This document shows, in pieces, positions 62,575-64,000 of a stretch of DNA of 64,000 bases (the first letter of the stretch is position 1; the number at the start of each line of letters is the position of its first letter). A program made the translations under genes and the position numbers. The notes beneath the pieces are model-generated. The model did not search any database. It saw only the letters and a list, made by a program, of their open reading frames with translations, and was not told the DNA's origin. Source of the stretch: Athalassotoga saccharophila (GTDB taxonomy: Bacteria; Thermotogota; Thermotogae; Mesoaciditogales; Mesoaciditogaceae); the NCBI RefSeq assembly GCF_009936215.1, contig NZ_AP019551.1:310001-374000 (forward strand). The letters are read 5' to 3'.

Positions 62575-63399
62575 TCACTCCTTTAATCCAGACATTGTTA
62601 TACTAGTTACTAGGTACTTTTGTAAAAAAATGAATATGATCAAAGTTGGCAACATTGCCATAAAATCAGCAGCCATGATGTCTCCCCATGGATTTTGGTA
62701 TTGACCTCCATATCCTGCGATCCCAACTTGAATCATTTTTAAAGAATTTGAATTTATTACTATTAATGGCCACAAGAAATTATTCCAATTAGCGAGAAAA
62801 AAGAAAACTGCCAGTGCAGCCAAGATTGGTTTTGAAATAGGCAGAATTATTCTGAAAAAAATGTTTAAAATGCTTGCACCATCCATAATGGCTGCTTCTT
62901 CCAATTCTCTTGGAATACCTAAGTAAAATTGCCTTAGCAAAAAAATACCAAAAGCATTAGGTATTCCTGGCACTATTAATGCCCAATAAGTATTAACCCA
63001 TCCAAAAGATCTAACTAATATAAATAAAGGTACCATTACCGCTGAGAAAGGAACCATGAGGGTACTTATCACAACTATAAACATAAAATTCCTCCCCCTA
63101 TAGCGTAACCTAGAAAGAGAATAGGCAGACATTGAATGTGTAAATAGAGCAACAATCGTTATTACACCAGCCACAAAAGCAGTATTAAAAATCCATCTTG
63201 CAAATGGTAGTTGTTGAAATACCTCTGCAAAATGACTCCATACTGGCTTTTGCGGCCAAAAAACAGGTGGAACAGCAAAAATATCAGCCGTTGGTTTAAT
63301 TGCTGATACAAACATCCAATAAATAGGAAACAAGAATACTGCTGCTATTGTCGACATGACAATATATCTTATGATCTGTTTTATATTAACTTTTTTCAC
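62575..63399 (-). CDS. ABC sugar transporter permease, MalG type (second system)
   Basis: 274 residues, six TM segments. EAA loop: IPRELEEAAIMDGASILNIF with ILPISKPILAAL. N-terminal TM: MSTIAAVFLFPIYWMFVSAI. GTG start overlapping the upstream permease stop (GTGA). It is a paralogue of the 55960 permease, but its AT-rich codon use differs. Confidence 0.9.
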   Translation of the reverse strand: MKKVNIKQIIRYIVMSTIAAVFLFPIYWMFVSAIKPTADIFAVPPVFWPQKPVWSHFAEVFQQLPFARWIFNTAFVAGVITIVALFTHSMSAYSLSRLRYRGRNFMFIVVISTLMVPFSAVMVPLFILVRSFGWVNTYWALIVPGIPNAFGIFLLRQFYLGIPRELEEAAIMDGASILNIFFRIILPISKPILAALAVFFFLANWNNFLWPLIVINSNSLKMIQVGIAGYGGQYQNPWGDIMAADFMAMLPTLIIFIFLQKYLVTSITMSGLKE

Positions 63400-64000
63400 T
63401 TAACTTCTCCCCCTTTAAGAATTTTGTATAAGATAAGTGATAAAATAACCAAAATAATGAACATCAGAAAATCCATAGCAGCTGCGTAACCAAATTGATA
63501 ATATTCAAAAGCTGTTTGAAAGGCATAAAATACAACAGTTGATGTTGCATAGAATGGTCCTCCACCTGTTAGCACATAAACTTGATCAAATAGTTGAAAG
63601 CCTTGAATCAAACTTATAATGAGGACAAAAAAACTAGTAGGTTTTAAAAGGGGAAAAGTTATATGCCAGAAAGTCTGCCAATAAGATGCACCATCAACTC
63701 TTGCAGCATCATAATATTCCTCAGGAATGTCATTTAGACCCGCTAAAAATATAACCATAAAGTAACCGATACTAGAATAAAGTGAGAGTGCAAGTACTAT
63801 ATATAAAGCTTGACCCATCGAACCTAATAATGGTTGAGGAGAAATTCCAAATATAGATAGTATTGAATTAAAAAAACCGTTTTGTTGAAATATATAAGAC
63901 CATACGAACGCTATAGAAACCAATGATATTGCTGCAGGTGCAAAATAAACTGTTCTAAAGAATGTAATTCCCTTAGAAGGTTTCTTTATTAAAAGCGCTA
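63396..64000 (-). CDS. ABC sugar transporter permease, MalF type (second system, partial)
   Basis: The frame continues past the right edge; the ATG at 63923 is internal, because codons before it (FFRTVYFAPAAISLVSIAFV) are in frame and give a typical TM. EAA loop: IPEEYYDAARVDGASYWQTF with ITFPLLKPTSFFVL, then FDQVYVLTGGGPFYATSTVV. About 200 residues are visible. The binding-protein gene of this system is probably off the right edge. Confidence 0.9.
   Translation of the reverse strand, partial: ALLIKKPSKGITFFRTVYFAPAAISLVSIAFVWSYIFQQNGFFNSILSIFGISPQPLLGSMGQALYIVLALSLYSSIGYFMVIFLAGLNDIPEEYYDAARVDGASYWQTFWHITFPLLKPTSFFVLIISLIQGFQLFDQVYVLTGGGPFYATSTVVFYAFQTAFEYYQFGYAAAMDFLMFIILVILSLILYKILKGGEVK

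Noticed and set aside
1-64000. tRNA and rRNA genes
   Set aside because: No cloverleaf with a TTCGA-type T-loop or conserved rRNA stretch was recognised by eye; a covariance-model search would be decisive.

Overview
The window is a gene-dense stretch of a bacterial chromosome, AT-rich, with short intergenic gaps, strong GGAGG ribosome binding sites and frequent GTG and TTG starts. The gene set suggests a thermophilic member of the Thermotogota: an isomerising NagB-II type glucosamine-6-phosphate deaminase, SpoVS and DUF1385 proteins in a non-sporulation context, alpha/beta glycyl-tRNA synthetase, a cyclic 2,3-diphosphoglycerate synthetase and several carbohydrate ABC transporters. The assignment to phylum is an inference from gene content (perhaps a Mesoaciditogales-like lineage) and was not tested.

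Region 1 (1-8861) is a defence/accessory island of visibly A-rich genes: the 3' end of an ORF6N-type gene, hsdS and hsdR of a type I restriction system (hsdM would lie off the left edge), a frameshifted DUF262 gene fragment, an alpha/beta hydrolase, a fragment of a pRiA4b-ORF3-like gene, a complete type II restriction-modification pair (MvaI/BcnI-like endonuclease plus SPPY methyltransferase), and a Phd-type antitoxin whose RelE/ParE-type toxin is cut off exactly where the methyltransferase gene ends. A 60-bp promoter segment is duplicated inside this island.

Region 2 (9000-29500) is ordinary metabolism: two Gfo/Idh/MocA oxidoreductases, 2,3-BPG-dependent phosphoglycerate mutase, NagB-II, an aldo/keto reductase, three transporters, a pyrimidine-dimer glycosylase, a full proC-proA-proB proline operon, a rubrerythrin-like protein, a D-2-hydroxyacid dehydrogenase, a dihydrolipoamide dehydrogenase, two tandem deoxynucleoside kinases and cyclic 2,3-DPG synthetase.

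Region 3 (29500-42500) is a tightly overlapped minus-strand operon (Mut7-C protein, GAF/PAS histidine kinase, receiver protein, ileS, glyQ, glyS, GIY-YIG protein, PQQ-repeat protein), divergent from a plus-strand operon dus-spoVS-small protein-DUF1385.

Region 4 (42560-49851) holds a Pho84-like transporter and, behind a near-consensus promoter, a ten-gene candidate sulfur operon: DsrE-like, TauE, an Lpd-like disulfide reductase, a micro-ORF, YeeE/YedE, a small membrane protein, a 2[4Fe-4S] ferredoxin, DUF169, a small helical protein and a DUF2250 winged-helix protein. This is the best candidate here for an incompletely described system.

Region 5 (49870-64000) has a cation exchanger, a secreted S1/P1-type zinc enzyme fused to a lamin-tail domain, a hemolysin-III protein, and then an eight-gene minus-strand sugar operon (aldolase, ABC binding protein, two permeases, Asp-box sialidase-like protein, cupin, PfkB kinase, LacI regulator). 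A dead transposase separates it from a second, more AT-rich carbohydrate locus (two permeases and a secreted DUF4185 protein with an inserted lectin-like domain) that runs off the right edge. No tRNA, rRNA or CRISPR array was recognised by eye.
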